Below are positions 62,618-64,000 of a DNA stretch of 64,000 nucleotides, in pieces. Source of the stretch: DASUCS01 sp041166745 (GTDB taxonomy: Bacteria; Actinomycetota; Acidimicrobiia; Acidimicrobiales; JACDCH01); the NCBI GenBank assembly GCA_041166745.1, contig JBEEGH010000022.1:41872-105871 (forward strand), written 5' to 3'. Each line of letters opens with the position of its first letter. Position 1 is the stretch's first letter. Both the position numbers and the translations under genes were made by a program. The notes beneath the pieces were generated by a model that was given only the letters and a program-made list of their open reading frames with translations, searched no databases and was not told where the DNA came from.

Positions 62618-63385
62618 CTAGGCAGAGACCTGCAGTCGCGGAAGAACACGGGACAGCCAACAGCGAAGTTCGTGATGATTCGACACGCTGCTTCGGTCGT
62701 TGCCGACTGCGGAGGGACGGCTCCGGTCCGAATCTCGAGGTGCGATCGCGTCGCTCAACGTAGTCACGTGCTCGTCCATGTGAAACTCGACGACAGGAAT
62801 TCCGGAGAGAGCGGAGACAGCCGAAGCGAGATTCTCTCGTCTGTTATCGACCAGACAGACCGGCTCAATATCGTGCCGAGAGCGGATCGTCTTCCAGTAC
62901 CGGAGTGAGCTCTTTGCCGAGGCCTGAGAGTCGGAAGAGAAGATGGTATCGATGGGGACGTGACCAAACGTTGACAGTTTGAGTTGCGCAACCCATCGAA
63001 CGGCGTCCGTGACGATGGCCACGTCGTAGCCTCTTTCACGGATGTGCTCAAGGGTGCTGGTGGCGCCCGCCACGATGCGCAGCGCGGGTAGCGCCTCATC
63101 GTGTGCGCTTCTCGCGACGTCGCCGCTCAGTCCGAGCCGAGCACAGTGATGCTCGTAGTCATACCATTGAGGATCACCCCGCGTGGCTGCGAGTTCGCTC
63201 TCCCACAGGCGCCGCCCCTCCAGCTCGTTGACGCCGCGGTCACTGGCTAGCGCAGCGACCACGAAGGCCGTCACTTCGTGATCAAATGCCACATTGTCGA
63301 CGAGGACACCGTCGAGGTCGAGGAGCGCCGTCGGCCGGCGTGCCTTAGTCACGAAAGCTACGTTCCTCCCTATTTGGAGCACCAA
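62618..63385 (-). CDS. HAD-superfamily phosphatase
   Basis: 255 residues. Motif I TALLDLDGVLVDNVAFDH, motif II YDVAIVTDAVRWVAQ, motif III lysine in SDSQASAKSSLRYWK, and motif IV VCLVDNRRENLASA. The cap (FVVAALASDRGVNELEGRRL) is helical, as in subfamily I phosphatases. The last 50 residues are an unusual Ser/Arg-rich extension with no known role. It is first of a two-gene minus-strand unit with the 428-residue protein. GTG 63385 was taken as the longest start. Substrate unknown. Confidence 0.82.
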   Translation of the reverse strand: MVLQIGRNVAFVTKARRPTALLDLDGVLVDNVAFDHEVTAFVVAALASDRGVNELEGRRLWESELAATRGDPQWYDYEHHCARLGLSGDVARSAHDEALPALRIVAGATSTLEHIRERGYDVAIVTDAVRWVAQLKLSTFGHVPIDTIFSSDSQASAKSSLRYWKTIRSRHDIEPVCLVDNRRENLASAVSALSGIPVVEFHMDEHVTTLSDAIAPRDSDRSRPSAVGNDRSSVSNHHELRCWLSRVLPRLQVSA

Positions 63386-63870
63386 CGCTTTGCCTGCGAA
63401 CCGGCCAGCAACACAGCCTGCTCAACCGCGGCCGCATTGACCTTGCACCGGTCAGCCGAATAAACCGCGTTGACGCGCTGTACCAACCCGCGTCCCGACA
63501 CACGTCGCGAGCGTACCAACCGACCGGCCTGGGACGCAGACGATCCAGACGTTGGTTGTCGGGCTGCCGCATTGCTCATTACGTCGACGCCCGCGGGCAC
63601 GCGCTGGATACCCGACAGAGGGGATAGGTCGGTTCGTCGCCGGGGTACCGCTCCGGCGGCCGGGCGACGAAAGGACTCGACCCTTCCAGCCCCCCGCAAA
63701 GGATCAAACCGAAGGCGCACCCCAACCGCCGCCTAGAGAGCAGCCTGCGCTGGTGGGTCCCCTTCCAGAGGCTGTCGGGTGGCCGATGCATCGCCACAGC
63801 ATGGTCGCTACTGAGGAGACCTTTCCGATGCTTCACTCTCCGCTCGATCGAGGAGCAGCATCGACTTGTT
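63386..63870. other. Intergenic, nothing recognised
   Basis: No frame has convincing character on either strand. The stretch lies between the HAD gene and the hexanucleotide repeat at the right edge. Confidence 0.35.

Positions 63871-64000
<130 letters not shown>

Overview
High-GC DNA with frequent GTG/TTG starts, ATGA start-stop overlaps, YD-repeat/Rhs giants and PqqD/SPASM genes. This points to an actinobacterium. An aquatic or soil member of the Acidimicrobiia (Ilumatobacter-like) is my best guess, but no marker gene in the window proves it. Most of the window is accessory DNA: recombinases, transposase remnants, nuclease and STAND genes, HEPN-type proteins, polymorphic toxins and many broken genes. 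No complete tRNA, rRNA or CRISPR array was seen.

Layout. 0-3.3 kb: end of an integrated element, with an integrase running off the left edge, a small ORF, an excisionase, a decayed second integrase, and a four-gene overlapping operon ending in a lipoprotein. 3.3-7.6 kb: secreted functions (metzincin protease with PLL-type propeller repeats, secreted Ig-like protein, L,D-transpeptidase). 7.8-13.3 kb: HEPN-like protein, HNH endonuclease fused to a sigma-70 region 4, a broken HAD gene, and a SLATT-like membrane protein coupled to a HAD hydrolase. 13.5-16 kb: IS3 remnant and an orphan Rhs C-terminus with a pore-like tip and a membrane immunity candidate. 16-18.6 kb: overlapping operon of a membrane GAF-like protein, an unknown protein and an MBL-fold hydrolase. 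19.1-21.8 kb: hybrid histidine kinase plus response regulator. 22.1-26.6 kb: gene remnants, then a tightly coupled operon with two radical SAM/SPASM enzymes, a PqqD-like protein and two small fold proteins, but no visible precursor peptide. 26.9-31 kb: transposase wreckage, a broken nitroreductase and a truncated carbamoyltransferase.

31-43 kb is a defence-like island: HEPN protein plus small partner, an unknown 451-aa protein, a VRR-NUC nuclease, a 1389-aa nuclease-STAND NTPase, and an opposing group of two restriction-fold proteins and a DUF4238 protein. 43-45 kb holds frameshifted GNAT and APH genes.

45.4-50.1 kb is the most unusual locus. A complete tyrosine recombinase gene ends inside an 18-bp dyad (GATAACTGAGGGTTATCA). 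An inverted copy of that dyad lies 3.6 kb away. Between them are exactly two convergent genes, a Ddl-like ATP-grasp protein and an 824-aa STAND-type ATPase. Their stop codons overlap by 4 bp, and each GTG start sits 4 nt inside its repeat. This is the geometry of an invertible switch in which the recombinase could exchange which gene lies in line with it. Shared co-regulation is the alternative.

50.4-53.2 kb: Apea-like HEPN protein, membrane protein, lipoprotein. 53.3-59.6 kb: a 2038-aa secreted Rhs/YD protein with a two-TM immunity candidate coupled to its stop. 60-63.4 kb: GNAT, cupin, an unknown 428-aa protein and a HAD phosphatase. The window ends in a (GACGCA)n repeat.
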